Positions 34,010 to 43,342 of a DNA stretch of 64,000 nucleotides are shown here, piece after piece. Source of the DNA: Dechloromonas hortensis (GTDB taxonomy: Bacteria > Pseudomonadota > Gammaproteobacteria > Burkholderiales > Rhodocyclaceae); the NCBI RefSeq assembly GCF_009469765.1, contig NZ_SSSQ01000011.1:62001-126000 (forward strand), in the 5' to 3' direction. The first letter of the stretch is position 1, and the number at the start of each line of letters is the position of its first letter. The translations under genes were made by a program, and so were the position numbers. Under the pieces are notes generated by a model, which saw only the letters and a program-made list of their open reading frames with translations, was not told where the DNA came from and searched no databases.

Positions 34010-35119
34010 ATGGATTTCGACAGCCTGACAGACTTTCTCGGCGAAAAAGCCAGTATCGCGCTGGCCGGCCTGCTGGTCGGCCTGCTCTTCGGCATCTTCG
34101 CCCAGCGCTCCCGTTTTTGCATGCGCTCGGCAGTCGTCGAATTCTGGAACCGCCACGGCACCGCCAAGCTCGCCATCTGGCTGTTCGCCTTTTCAAGCGC
34201 GCTGATCTCGACCCAGACTTTCATCAGCCTCGGCTGGCTCGACGTCGGGCAAGCCCGCCAGCTCTCGGCCACCGGCAGCCTCTCCGGCGCCCTGCTCGGC
34301 GGGCTGCTGTTCGGCATCGGCATGATCCTGGCCCGCGGTTGCTCGTCGCGCATGCTGGTCCTCGCCGCCAACGGCAACCTGCGTGCCCTGCTCACCGGCC
34401 TGATTTTCGCCGTCACCGCCCAGGCCTCGCTGAACGGCCTGCTCTCACCGCTGCGCCAGTGGCTGGCCAGCCTATGGACCATCGCCGGCGGCAGCGCCCG
34501 CGACCTGCTCGCCACCTTTCATCTCGGCCACGGCGGCGGCATCGTCTTTGGCCTGCTCTGGCTCGCCGCCGCCATCCATTTTGCCCGGCGCAGCCGGCTG
34601 CACCACCTGGAATGGCTGGGCGGCATCGGCGTCGGCCTGATGGTGGCGCTGGCCTGGCTGCTCACCTACCAGTTCGGCAGCCAGTCCTTCGAAATCATCC
34701 CGGTACAGAGCCTGAGCTTTACCGGTCCCTCGGCCGACACGCTGATGCTGGTGCTGTCGCCACCCGGCCAGCCGTGGGATTTCGACAGCGGCCTGGTGCC
34801 CGGTGTCGTCCTCGGCTCCTTCCTCGCCGCGCTGTGGGGCGGCGAACTCAAGCTGGAAGGTTTCAAGGACGGCCACAGCATGCGCCGCTATATCGCCGGC
34901 GCCATCTGCATGGGCTTCGGCGGCATGCTGGCCGGCGGCTGTGCGGTCGGCGCCGGCGTTTCCGGCGCTGCGGTCTTCGCCCTGACGGCCTGGATTTCAC
35001 TGCTCGGCATGTGGCTCGGTGCCGGCCTGACCAACCACCTGTTCGACCGGCCGGCACGGCAGAACCTCACGACCACACCCACCCCTGCCCTGAACGGAGA
35101 ATCGCCGGCCCAGCCCTGA
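34010..35119 (+). CDS. YeeE/YedE-family transporter, probable thiosulfate or sulfur importer
   Basis: 369 residues with about nine membrane helices and the two family half-motifs: FAQRSRFCMRSAV with ILARGCSSRML, and MGFGGMLAGGCAVGAGVSG. The conserved cysteines (RFCMR, RGCSS, GGCAVG) are those that relay thiosulfate in YeeE/TsuA. Import of thiosulfate or other reduced sulfur would link it to the sox cluster 4-5 kb away. It sits between a terminator and a convergent gene, so it is transcribed alone. The dispersed element replaces any ordinary ribosome-binding site. Confidence 0.85.
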   Translation: MDFDSLTDFLGEKASIALAGLLVGLLFGIFAQRSRFCMRSAVVEFWNRHGTAKLAIWLFAFSSALISTQTFISLGWLDVGQARQLSATGSLSGALLGGLLFGIGMILARGCSSRMLVLAANGNLRALLTGLIFAVTAQASLNGLLSPLRQWLASLWTIAGGSARDLLATFHLGHGGGIVFGLLWLAAAIHFARRSRLHHLEWLGGIGVGLMVALAWLLTYQFGSQSFEIIPVQSLSFTGPSADTLMLVLSPPGQPWDFDSGLVPGVVLGSFLAALWGGELKLEGFKDGHSMRRYIAGAICMGFGGMLAGGCAVGAGVSGAAVFALTAWISLLGMWLGAGLTNHLFDRPARQNLTTTPTPALNGESPAQP

Positions 35120-35138
35120 ATGCGCCGAGCGGATGCCG

Positions 35139-36365
35139 CTAGAACAGGATGCCGAACAGCCGCTTGAGCAGTTCTTCGAGCGGCATCATGGTCAGCAGCA
35201 GCGGCGCGATCGGGACTAGCGCGGCGGCCGCTAGACGAACAATGGCGTCCCTGGTCACCGGCGCAATACGCATGCCGCGCACCACCTCGTAGCTGTTGCC
35301 AAGATCGGCCAGCGACTGGATATCGCCGCTGCCGATCAGCGGCTCGTCGGCCGGCGCCCCGCCGCGCAGCCATTTGCGGTCGAATTCACGGACATAACGC
35401 TCGGCCAGCATGCCGAATTCGCGCCCGCCGCGCCGCCGGGCCTGGGCCAACTGCGCTGAAAAGGCCAGTAGGGGGCAGAAGACCAGGCAAAGCAGGAAGA
35501 CGACCAGGAGAAAAATCTCGGCCTTGAATTCGGGCAAGGCGGCACCGACGAAGAAAATGCGATTGGCGAGCTGGCCGGCAACCAGGGCGCCGTGCGCAAC
35601 AGCGAGCACGGCAAAGGCGTAGACCGTATTGGCCAGAAAACCGAGGCCGCCCAACCGGTCGGGATGTGCTGGCAGCAGGCACAACTCGATGCGCGACACC
35701 TGCCACAGGAAACGCGCCCAGATGAAAAGGCGGAAGTACCAGCGGATCAACAGGAACTGGAAGACCGGCAGGCTGACGTAGCCGTACCAGATGCCGGCCA
35801 GCGACAGCTTCGACTCGCCGGCCGAGGGCAGCGAATACCAGCTCGCTGCATCGAGGGCGATGTAATGGCGCCAGATGACCAACACCCCGAGACCGTAGAC
35901 CAGGCTGATCAGGATAACTTCGGCGAGCACCGAATTGCGCAGCCGGAAAGCCGCGTTGATTGCCGCATCGAACTGCCCCCTGGCCGCGTCCGGAATCAGG
36001 TTGCGTTCGAGGAAGGATTGCACGATGGGGCGCATGCGCTGGTGCACGACCAGTTCGGCAACGATCAGCAGCGGCATCGCCAGCAGGAAGCGGGCGTGTA
36101 CCTCGATATCCCAGAGAAACGGCATGGCGACGCTGCCGCCCCAGACGTGCCCTTCGAGCGCCGCAAGCAGCAGCAGCGGCAGCCAGGTAAAGAGCGAGAA
36201 GGCGACGATGCGCTGACGCACCATCAACAGCGCATCGTCGGACAGATGCGCCCGACGCAAAAGCTGGAAAAGCGGACCGCCGATGACCAGGGAGAAGTTC
36301 TGCGCATCCCGGAACGCACTGTCGCCGGCACTCATTTGCGGTCGGGTGCTTTCGTCATTGCTCAT
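35139..36365 (-). CDS. Polytopic membrane protein of unknown function
   Basis: About 408 residues from the ATG at 36365; an open frame to 36461 has no better start. About seven membrane helices are visible (IVAFSLFTWLPLLLLAALEG; FLLAMPLLIVAELVVHQRM; VLAEVILISLVYGLGVLVIW; IFLLVVFLLCLVFCPLLAFS). A conserved-looking LLPAHPDRLGGLGFL lies in the middle and a cytosolic arm (FGMLAERYVREFDRKWLRGG) near the end. Uncharacterised proteins of this type occur in proteobacteria; no function is known to me. Confidence 0.65.
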   Translation of the reverse strand: MSNDESTRPQMSAGDSAFRDAQNFSLVIGGPLFQLLRRAHLSDDALLMVRQRIVAFSLFTWLPLLLLAALEGHVWGGSVAMPFLWDIEVHARFLLAMPLLIVAELVVHQRMRPIVQSFLERNLIPDAARGQFDAAINAAFRLRNSVLAEVILISLVYGLGVLVIWRHYIALDAASWYSLPSAGESKLSLAGIWYGYVSLPVFQFLLIRWYFRLFIWARFLWQVSRIELCLLPAHPDRLGGLGFLANTVYAFAVLAVAHGALVAGQLANRIFFVGAALPEFKAEIFLLVVFLLCLVFCPLLAFSAQLAQARRRGGREFGMLAERYVREFDRKWLRGGAPADEPLIGSGDIQSLADLGNSYEVVRGMRIAPVTRDAIVRLAAAALVPIAPLLLTMMPLEELLKRLFGILF

Positions 36366-36613
36366 GATCGTCCATCCCTTTCCTTCTGGCGACGCACTGG
36401 TAGCAGGCCATCCTTCCGGCCTGTTGCCTATACCGTGGGGATAAGACAAGCATAGCCTCATGTCCGCTCCCTTCCAAGGCAGCCTGCACCTGCATCCGCG
36501 TATTGACCGCAGGGCCGGCTTGACTACACTGAAACCGTGGACCGGACGGGAAATGGGGCCGAAGAACGGGCGAAGCTCGGCTTTTCATTATAAAAAGCCA
36601 AGGAGTGCTGATC

Positions 36614-38152
36614 ATGTTGAAGGATGACTGCCGGCCAGCGGGCCGTTCTGCTGATTCTCCTGTGCGCTTCTGGCTGTTCATCCTCGCCTTTCTCGCCTTG
36701 GCCGGCCCGGCCTATGGTGCAGCCGATCCCAAAGCCCCAGCCGAGAAGGCGCCACGCCAACAACTGCGCATCACCACGCAAGAGTTGATGCAGCCGCAGA
36801 CCGACGACCTGGACGGGATGCTGAAGCGGGGTGTGATTCGGGTACTGACCACCTACAGCAAGACCTTCTATTTCGTAGACAAAGGTGTGCAGCGCGGGGC
36901 AACCCACGATTTCACCCGCCTGTTCGAAGCCGATCTGAACAAAAAACTGGCCAAGGACAAACAACTCAAGCAAAAGCATCTCAAGCTGCGTGTGGTGCTC
37001 ATTCCGGTCGCCAGAAGCGAGTTGCTCCGCGCACTGGCAGCCGGCAAAGGCGACATCGCAGCAGCCAACCTGACGATTACCGAGGAGCGCCAGAAACTGG
37101 TCGATTTCTCCACTCCGGTCTATCAAAACGTCAGCGAATTGGTGTTATCGGGTCCGGCTTCGCCGGCGTTGACCAGCGTGAACGACCTGGCCGGAAAGAC
37201 GGTCTTCGTCCGCAAGTCCTCCAGTTATTTCAGCAGCCTGCAAGCCCTCAACCAACGCTTCGCCAACGAGAAAAAGCCGCCGGTGATCCTCAAGGAAGCC
37301 CCGGAAACGCTGGAAGACGAAGACCTGATCGAGATGCTGAATGCCGGGCTGATTCCGCTCATCGTCGTGGACCGCCACAAGGCCCTGTTCTGGCAGCAGG
37401 TCTTTCCCGGCATCAAAGTCCATGAGGACATCGCGCTGCGCACCGGCGGCAGCATTGCCTGGGCGATCCGCAAGAATAGTCCGCAACTGAAAGCCGCCGT
37501 AGACGACTTCATCATCCGCAATGCGGCGGGCACGGCAGCCGGCAACACGATTCTGACGCGCTATCTGAAATCGGCCAAATACGTGAAGAATGCCGCCGCC
37601 GAAACCGAACGCCAGAAGTTTCTTGATCTGGTCGGCTATTTCCGAAAATATTCCGACCAATACGAGGTCGACTGGCTGTTGATGGCGGCCCAGGGCTACC
37701 AGGAGTCGCAACTCAACCAGGCTGCCCGCAGCCGCGTCGGGGCAATCGGCGTCATGCAGGTCATGCCGGCCACCGGCAAGGATCTTGGCGTCGGCAACAT
37801 CGTCGAAACCGAGGCCAACATCCATGCCGGCATCAAGTACATGCGCTGGATGATCGACCAGTACTACGGCAAGGAACCGATGAGCCAACTGGATAAGGCG
37901 CTCTTTGCCTTTGCCTCCTACAATGCCGGGGCCGGGCGCATTGCGCAGTTACGCAAGGAAGCCGCCAAGCGCGGCCTCGACCCCAATATCTGGTTCCATA
38001 ACGTCGAATATGTCGCAGCCGAGAAGATCGGCGCCGAGACCGTGACTTACGTCAGCAACATCTACAAGTACTACATCGCCTATCACTTGGTGATGGAAGC
38101 CAGGGCAGAGAAAGAAAAGGCCATGGAAAAAATGAAGGGGACGAGTAAATAA
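36614..38152 (+). CDS. MltF-like membrane-bound lytic murein transglycosylase
   Basis: About 512 residues from the ATG at 36614, with AGGAG eight bases upstream. A hydrophobic N-terminal segment (FWLFILAFLALAGPAYGA) exports it. Residues 70-320 are a type-3 solute-binding domain (LKRGVIRVLTTYSKTFYF; LAAGKGDIAAANLTITEERQ). Residues 350-490 are an SLT lysozyme-like domain with catalytic Glu (LLMAAQGYQESQLNQAARS), GVMQVMPATGKDLGVGN and ALFAFASYNAGAGRI. It cleaves peptidoglycan glycan strands; the binding domain probably senses muropeptides. Both domain order and length match MltF, though an N-terminal lipobox Cys is absent. Confidence 0.85.
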   Translation: MLKDDCRPAGRSADSPVRFWLFILAFLALAGPAYGAADPKAPAEKAPRQQLRITTQELMQPQTDDLDGMLKRGVIRVLTTYSKTFYFVDKGVQRGATHDFTRLFEADLNKKLAKDKQLKQKHLKLRVVLIPVARSELLRALAAGKGDIAAANLTITEERQKLVDFSTPVYQNVSELVLSGPASPALTSVNDLAGKTVFVRKSSSYFSSLQALNQRFANEKKPPVILKEAPETLEDEDLIEMLNAGLIPLIVVDRHKALFWQQVFPGIKVHEDIALRTGGSIAWAIRKNSPQLKAAVDDFIIRNAAGTAAGNTILTRYLKSAKYVKNAAAETERQKFLDLVGYFRKYSDQYEVDWLLMAAQGYQESQLNQAARSRVGAIGVMQVMPATGKDLGVGNIVETEANIHAGIKYMRWMIDQYYGKEPMSQLDKALFAFASYNAGAGRIAQLRKEAAKRGLDPNIWFHNVEYVAAEKIGAETVTYVSNIYKYYIAYHLVMEARAEKEKAMEKMKGTSK

Positions 38153-38210
38153 GGATTCCTTAAACTACCCCTGTGCCGACACCGCCCGCAAGCCGAAGCA
38201 AGCCAAGCTC

Positions 38211-38981
38211 ATGACCGCCCTCACCTACCTGCAATCGACAGCCAAACTCGCCAGCCAACTCGCGCTGGCGGCGCTGCTTGTCGTCGGCGGGGTCTGCCAG
38301 GCTAACGACAGAACCTATCGGGTGGCCGTGATCGGCTATTCGCCGCCGCTGTCTTATACCGACGAAAGTGGCAAGCTGACCGGCTTCAACATCGAAGTGG
38401 CGCACGAACTGTGCGCAACGATGCAGATTCGCTGCCAGTTGCAGCCCATGCCCATTGAAAGCATCGTCGACTCGGTCGCCGCCGACGACAGCGCCTTTGC
38501 CGTGGTCGGCTTCATTCCAACCCCCGAGCGGCAACAGCGCGTACTGTTCTCGAAGGCTTATTTCCACTCGCGCAGCGTCTGGCTAGCCAGGCCGGGTGTG
38601 GCGCTCGGCCATTCGCAGAAGCCGGTGGCCGTCATCAAAGGTTCGGCACAGGCCCGCCACGCCGAGGCAATGGGCTGGAAAAGCATCGCGGTCGTCACGC
38701 AAAACGAAATCCCGGCCCTGCTCGCCACCGGCAAGGCCGATGCAACCCTGATGCCGATGCTTGGCGCCCTGGCGCTGCTCCGGGATAAAAACCTGCAGCC
38801 GCTGCTGCTTGAATCGACCATCCTGACCGATCCGACAATGAGCGGCCCGCTGCACATGCTGATCAGCCCGAAAGAGGCGGCCCTCGCCGAGCGGCTCAAT
38901 GCCGCGATCGACCAGATCAAGCGCGACGGGCGTTTCGACCGCCTCAACTCGCAGTTCATGCCGTGGTTCAAGATCCAGTGA
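38211..38981 (+). CDS. Periplasmic amino-acid-type solute-binding protein
   Basis: 256 residues. A signal peptide (ASQLALAALLVVGGVCQA) precedes a type-3 binding fold (YRVAVIGYSPPLSYTDESGK; LTGFNIEVAHELCATMQIRC; RVLFSKAYFHSRSVWLARPG). No transporter genes are adjacent, so it may supply an unlinked ABC permease or act in sensing. It is 58 bases from the MltF-like gene, which contains the same fold, so a small duplication is possible. Confidence 0.78.
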   Translation: MTALTYLQSTAKLASQLALAALLVVGGVCQANDRTYRVAVIGYSPPLSYTDESGKLTGFNIEVAHELCATMQIRCQLQPMPIESIVDSVAADDSAFAVVGFIPTPERQQRVLFSKAYFHSRSVWLARPGVALGHSQKPVAVIKGSAQARHAEAMGWKSIAVVTQNEIPALLATGKADATLMPMLGALALLRDKNLQPLLLESTILTDPTMSGPLHMLISPKEAALAERLNAAIDQIKRDGRFDRLNSQFMPWFKIQ

Positions 38982-39010
38982 GCGCGGCTTCCCGCCAAGC
39001 GGCGGACCGG

Positions 39011-39043
39011 AAAAAACGAATCCCCGCCGCAGCGGGGATCGTT
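39011..39043 (-). terminator. Terminator of the minus-strand sox operon
   Basis: Read on the minus strand, AACGATCCCCGC and GCGGGGATTCGTT pair with one bulge around a TGCG loop and run into TTTTTT. It lies 20 bases after the rhodanese stop and also faces the convergent binding-protein gene. Confidence 0.78.
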
Positions 39044-39062
39044 GCCTTCAGGTAAGTCGCTT

Positions 39063-39686
39063 TCAGCGCGGGAAATACATCCGTGCCTTGTCCAGCTTGT
39101 AGGTCCACGGCAAATTGGCGTTTTTCCAGCCGTTGACCGCACGTTGCCCGTCTTTCGGGCCACCTTTGACGGTATCGCCTTCCACCCCTTCGGCGACGCT
39201 GTAAACCTTGCTGTAACCCGCCATCTGCAGGCGATCCTGCGCCTTTGAACTGCGGTCGCCGGAGCGGCAGATCAGGATGATGGTGGCGTCCTTGCCCAAG
39301 CCCATTTCCTTCAGGCGACGCTCCATTTCCGGCACGAAATCCTGGTTCGGCTCCAGCTTGTACATGAAGCGCTTGTCGTCCCACTCGGTCATCAATTCGG
39401 GGTGCTCGACAAAAGGCACCAGCGCATCGGCATCGCTTGGCCAGCCGACGTACATCGCTTCGGCCCGGGTCCGGACGTCGAAGAAGGCTACGCCTTTCGG
39501 GTCTTTCTTCTTCATGTCGTAGGCCTGCTGCGGCGTCAGGTAGAGGCCGAGCTTCGATTTCTTGACCTCGGGCAGCTTGTCCCAGTCGGTGCTGCCCGGC
39601 GCCCAGTCGGCGGCAAAAGCCGCCGAGGACAGCGCAAGCAGGCTGACGGCCAGCCATTTGTGCAGCGAAATTCCCATTTTCATCAT
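39063..39686 (-). CDS. Periplasmic rhodanese-domain protein of the sox cluster
   Basis: 207 residues. A signal peptide (WLAVSLLALSSAAFA) precedes a rhodanese fold (GVAFFDVRTRAEAMYVGWPS; IILICRSGDRSSKAQDRLQ) with active-site Cys in CRSGDRS. It should carry sulfane sulfur as a persulfide in the periplasm. The ATG overlaps the soxB stop by four bases, so it is coupled to thiosulfate oxidation. The C-terminus has a dispersed element copy (RAVNGWKNANL). Confidence 0.88.
   Translation of the reverse strand: MMKMGISLHKWLAVSLLALSSAAFAADWAPGSTDWDKLPEVKKSKLGLYLTPQQAYDMKKKDPKGVAFFDVRTRAEAMYVGWPSDADALVPFVEHPELMTEWDDKRFMYKLEPNQDFVPEMERRLKEMGLGKDATIILICRSGDRSSKAQDRLQMAGYSKVYSVAEGVEGDTVKGGPKDGQRAVNGWKNANLPWTYKLDKARMYFPR
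39111..39143 (-). repeat. Dispersed GTCGAC/GGCAAAAA element, copy 9 (in rhodanese gene)
   Basis: On the minus strand it reads CGTGCGGTCAACGGCTGG then AAAAACGCCAATTTG, in the same orientation as the gene, encoding RAVNGWKNANL. Confidence 0.7.
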
Positions 39687-41404
39687 GCCATCCCCGGGTT
39701 GTTGGCGGCGCCTTTCAGCGTCGGCAGGTTGAGATTGACCGGCTTGACCGTCTTGATGTCGCGCAGATACCTGGCGACGACCTCCCAGATCGGTTCGCCG
39801 GCATTCTTCGCCTCTTCGGACACCGGCGCCCAGCCCGCCACCTTGTAGATTTTAGCCGGATCGATCGGTTGACCGCGCAGCATCATGTTCTGGATGCGGC
39901 TGCCCATCTTGCCGGTCGGATCGCAGGTGTATTGCAGGCCGCCGACACGCACCATGTCGCCACCCTGCTGGTAGTAGGGGTCGGGGTTGAACAGGTTGTC
40001 GCAGACATCTTCGAGCACGGTCTTGATCATTTCGCCGCTCATGTTGGTCACCGTCGTCCACGGATAGGTGATGGCGGTCTGGTCGAGTACGTGTTCCATC
40101 AGGATCGGCTGGCCGGGCAACAGCGAGGTGCCCCAGCGGAAGCCCGGTGAGAAGGCGATTTCGGCGTCCTTGACCTTCATCAGCGCGTCGAGGATGACCT
40201 GGTCGAAGGTGCCGTTGAAGTTGCCACGCCGGTAGAGCAGCCCTTCGCTGACCGCCAGTTTTTCGTTCAGTTTGGACAGGTACGGGGCGCGGGCCTTGTC
40301 GATCAGCGTCTGCATGGCCTTGTCGGCCGGCAGCAGGTTGGCGAAGACGGGCAGCAGCTTGTAGCGGAAGTCGGCGATCTTGCCGTTCCTGACGTCGAAA
40401 TCGAGCACGCCAAGGTATTTGCCGTTGGAGCCGGCGTTGGTGACCAGCGTCTGGCCGCCGGCATTCTTGACGACGACCGGCGCCGGCATGCCGTCGTGGG
40501 TGTGGCCGCCGAGGATGGCGTCGATGCCTTTGACGCGCGAAGCCATCTTGAGGTCGACGTCCATGCCGTTGTGCGACAGCACGACGACGACCTGCGCCCC
40601 GGCGGCACGGGCTTCGTCGACGGTCTTCTGCATGTTTTCTTCCTGGATGCCGAAGCTCCAGTTCGGCGTCTGCCAGCGCGGGTTGGCGATCGGCGTGTAG
40701 GGGAAGGCCTGGCCGATGATGGCAACCGGCACGCCGTTCATCTTCTTCATGACGAAGGGCTTGAACACGGCGTCGCCGAAGTCGGTGGTCTTGACGTTCT
40801 GGGCGACGATGTCGATCTGGCCGGCGAAGTCCTTTTCCTCGATTTCCTTGACGCGGGCCTCGCCGTAGGTCGACTCCCAGTGCAGGGTCATCACATTGAC
40901 GCCGAGCGCCTTGCAGGCATCGACCATGTCCTGGGCGTTGCTCCACAGCGCCGTGCCGGAACCCTGCCAGGTGTCGCCGCCGTCGAGCAGCAGCGCGCCG
41001 GGGCGATTGGCCTTCATGCGCTTGACCAGCGTCGCCAGGTGGGCGAAGCCGCCGACCTTGCCGTAGGTTTCGGCGGCCTTTTCGAAATTCAGGTAGGTGT
41101 AGGCGTGCGCCTCGATGCTGTTCGGCTTGAAGCCGAAGTGCTTGAGCAGATGGTCGCCGACCAGGTGCGGCACCTTGCCGAACTGGTCGCCAAAGCCGAG
41201 ATTGACGTTCGGCTCGCGGAAGTAGATGGGCAGCAGCTGGGCATGGCAGTCGGTGATGTGCAGCAGGCTGACATTGCCGAACTTGGGCAGGTCATACAGC
41301 TTGGCCGCGCCCTTTTCGGCCAGTGCGAAATCACTATGCAGCGTCATGCCACCGGCCGCGGCAACGGCCATGACCTGCAGGAACTCCCGGCGATTCATGC
41401 TCAT
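39683..41404 (-). CDS. soxB: SoxB, thiosulfohydrolase
   Basis: 573 residues with a twin-arginine-type signal (MNRREFLQVMAVAAAGG). The dimanganese 5'-nucleotidase-like core has LLHITDCHAQLLPIYFREPN, LLLDGGDTWQGSGTA, TLHWESTYGE and VVLSHNGMDVDLK. SoxB removes sulfate from thiosulfate bound to the SoxY cysteine. Length and motifs match characterised SoxB. It lies downstream of soxX and upstream of the rhodanese gene. Confidence 0.95.
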   Translation of the reverse strand: MSMNRREFLQVMAVAAAGGMTLHSDFALAEKGAAKLYDLPKFGNVSLLHITDCHAQLLPIYFREPNVNLGFGDQFGKVPHLVGDHLLKHFGFKPNSIEAHAYTYLNFEKAAETYGKVGGFAHLATLVKRMKANRPGALLLDGGDTWQGSGTALWSNAQDMVDACKALGVNVMTLHWESTYGEARVKEIEEKDFAGQIDIVAQNVKTTDFGDAVFKPFVMKKMNGVPVAIIGQAFPYTPIANPRWQTPNWSFGIQEENMQKTVDEARAAGAQVVVVLSHNGMDVDLKMASRVKGIDAILGGHTHDGMPAPVVVKNAGGQTLVTNAGSNGKYLGVLDFDVRNGKIADFRYKLLPVFANLLPADKAMQTLIDKARAPYLSKLNEKLAVSEGLLYRRGNFNGTFDQVILDALMKVKDAEIAFSPGFRWGTSLLPGQPILMEHVLDQTAITYPWTTVTNMSGEMIKTVLEDVCDNLFNPDPYYQQGGDMVRVGGLQYTCDPTGKMGSRIQNMMLRGQPIDPAKIYKVAGWAPVSEEAKNAGEPIWEVVARYLRDIKTVKPVNLNLPTLKGAANNPGMA

Positions 41405-41461
41405 TTTCTTATCCTTGAAAAACGCCCGACCGAAGCGCCGGCCGGGCTAACGACACAAGTC

Positions 41462-42103
41462 TCAGTCTTTATTGACCGGCGATTCCGGGTCCATCAGGAA
41501 GGCCACGATGTGGGTGATCTGCTCCGGCGTCAGCCAGCTGTGCAGGCCGAAACGCGGCATGTTGGTGCAGGCCGTGAAGGCGTTGGAGTTGTAGATCTTG
41601 TCGTAGGCGTACTTGATGATTTCGTCGGAATTGCCGCGGATCTTGGCGAAGTGGTTCAGGCTCGGCCCGATCGTGCCGTAGGCGACTTCCTTCTTGGCCA
41701 GTTCGTGGCAGGCGTAGCAGTTGCCGCCGCGCACCCGGCCGGCCGGGTCGGGCTGAATGAAGCCGATATGGCCGCCAGTGCCGACCGCGGCGAGCTTTTC
41801 GCCTTCCTTCCAGTCGCCGATCAGCTTCCCGTCCACCGGATAGCGGATGCTCGCCTTGTTCAGCTTTTCCAGCTTTTCGCCGATCTTGCGCGGCGGGTTG
41901 TCGCGATACTCGCCGCAGGTTTTCATCGTCTCGTCCTGCTCCAGCCGGCTCATCCAGTATTTCGGATTGTCGGCCCGGAACGAGGCGCGGAACATCTGCT
42001 CGGCTTCCCTGGCGTACTTGCCGCCGGGCGCTTCGGCCAGGGCAGAACCGGCAAGTGCTGCGGTACACAGGCCAAAAAGGGCAATTTTCAGTTTCATGGT
42101 CAT
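41462..42103 (-). CDS. soxX: SoxX, cytochrome c subunit of SoxAX
   Basis: 213 residues. The signal peptide KIALFGLCTAALAGSALA is partly made of a dispersed element copy. The mature part has one heme site (GGNCYACHELAKKE) and a downstream Met ligand region (FTACTNMPRFG). It is larger than the minimal SoxX (about 130 residues) because of an N-terminal domain (MFRASFRADNPKYWM) seen in some betaproteobacterial SoxX. With SoxA it couples thiosulfate to SoxY. Confidence 0.9.
   Translation of the reverse strand: MTMKLKIALFGLCTAALAGSALAEAPGGKYAREAEQMFRASFRADNPKYWMSRLEQDETMKTCGEYRDNPPRKIGEKLEKLNKASIRYPVDGKLIGDWKEGEKLAAVGTGGHIGFIQPDPAGRVRGGNCYACHELAKKEVAYGTIGPSLNHFAKIRGNSDEIIKYAYDKIYNSNAFTACTNMPRFGLHSWLTPEQITHIVAFLMDPESPVNKD
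42057..42089 (+). repeat. Dispersed element, copy 10 (signal peptide of SoxX)
   Basis: GCTGCGGTACACAGGCC then AAAAAGGGCAATTTTC. GTCGAC has become GTACAC. In the gene direction it encodes KIALFGLCTAA, the shared signal-peptide frame. Confidence 0.7.
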
Positions 42104-42109
42104 CCCCTC

Positions 42110-42925
42110 TTAGCGCTTGATACCCGGCGTTTCCATCACGGTGCCGGTCGCGGTTTTTTGCAGGTAGGTTTCCAGCGCAATGATCGAATCGGCCAGGTAG
42201 TTCGGCTCCGGCCAACGCGCCTGGCGCATGCAGTCGATCAGGCGGCGCTGCATGGTCCACACCGCGCCTTGCGAGACGCGGTAGGACGGCCAGGTCTTCA
42301 TCGCGAAGCCGGCGCCGTCCTTGGTCGTCAGGTTGCCGAGTTCCTGCAGGCGGATGCGCTTGCCTTCCTGGCCATGGCAGATCGAGCAGGAAAAATCCTG
42401 CGGGCCGGAGCGGCGATAGAAAATGTATTCGCCCATCTTGGCCATCTTGGCCTCGGCCGGATGCGTCGCCGGGACGTTGATTTTGACGCCGTTCGACTTG
42501 GCGCCGATGAAGGTGACCAGTGCCTCGATGTCGGACTCGGTCCCTGGCTTCGAATACCAGTTCCTGGTTACCTCTTCCGGCTTGAAGCCCTGCAGTGTCA
42601 CCATGCAATGGACGAGACGGGACTCGACGTCCATCACTTTGTTGGTGTCCTTGAAATACTTCGGCAACTGGGCGTAGGCCCCTTCCAGCTTGCCGGGGCC
42701 GAGGCCCATGTCGCACTGTTCGAGCGAGGTGTTCTTCGGGCCGCGTTTTTCCGACCACAGGCCTTCGCCCTTCACTTCCAGCAAGTCGGCCGGGTTGCCG
42801 TCGGCCAGCGCTTCGCGATACTTGGCGATCTCGTCGCTCACCTTGCTGTCCTGGGCCAGCAGCGGGCCGGCAAAGAGGCCGGCGACAGCGGCGCCGGCCA
42901 ATGTCTTGATCAAACCTTGGATCAT
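42110..42925 (-). CDS. soxA: SoxA, L-cysteine S-thiosulfotransferase subunit
   Basis: 271 residues with a signal peptide (TLAGAAVAGLFAGPLLA). One C-x-x-C-H heme motif is present (FSCSICHGQEGK) and the active-site Cys lies in RLIDCMRQARWPEP. The N-terminal domain has two cysteines (LEQCDMGLG; LVHCMVTLQ) but no second CxxCH, so this is a mono-heme SoxA like that of some green sulfur and betaproteobacteria. SoxAX attaches thiosulfate to SoxY. Confidence 0.94.
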   Translation of the reverse strand: MIQGLIKTLAGAAVAGLFAGPLLAQDSKVSDEIAKYREALADGNPADLLEVKGEGLWSEKRGPKNTSLEQCDMGLGPGKLEGAYAQLPKYFKDTNKVMDVESRLVHCMVTLQGFKPEEVTRNWYSKPGTESDIEALVTFIGAKSNGVKINVPATHPAEAKMAKMGEYIFYRRSGPQDFSCSICHGQEGKRIRLQELGNLTTKDGAGFAMKTWPSYRVSQGAVWTMQRRLIDCMRQARWPEPNYLADSIIALETYLQKTATGTVMETPGIKR

Positions 42926-42994
42926 TCTCTATTCCTCCGGGGAAAAACCAGCGGCAGCTACGGTCTACGCCGTCTGGCTGCCGTTTTTCAGGCT

Positions 42995-43306
42995 TCAGCC
43001 AATAGCGGCTTCGTCGGTGCGGCTATCGCCCTTGTTGTCTTTCCAGGAAACAATGATCTTGTCGCCCTTGGCGCCGCCCTTGAAGCGGAAGGCCAGGTAC
43101 GGGTTCTTCGACACCGAAGGCCCGAACTCGCTGCTCAGCACCAGCTTGTCGTTGTGCTTGGCGGTCAGTTCGGTAATGAACCAGGCCGGCACCAGTGCGC
43201 CGGCAGCATCCTTGCGCTGGCCGGTTTCCATTTCGTGGCTGATCAGCACTTTGACTTCGGTAACGCCATCCTTGTTGGCGGCGCGGATTTTCATCGGATT
43301 TGCCAT
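42995..43306 (-). CDS. soxZ: SoxZ, carrier partner of SoxY
   Basis: 103 residues with the SoxZ fold: MKIRAANKDGVTEVKVLISH, METGQRKDAAGALVPAWFIT and KGDKIIVSWKDNKGD. SoxYZ carries the oxidation intermediates. No signal peptide is present, as is usual because SoxZ is exported with SoxY. It follows soxY by 36 bases. Confidence 0.94.
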   Translation of the reverse strand: MANPMKIRAANKDGVTEVKVLISHEMETGQRKDAAGALVPAWFITELTAKHNDKLVLSSEFGPSVSKNPYLAFRFKGGAKGDKIIVSWKDNKGDSRTDEAAIG

Positions 43307-43342
43307 GTAGTACTCCTTGAATTCTTTAAATGTCGTGACCGA

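Noticed and set aside
36502..36515. GTATTGACCGCAGGGC as another copy of the dispersed element
   Set aside because: Only the right core resembles the element; there is no T-rich/GGC part on the expected side.
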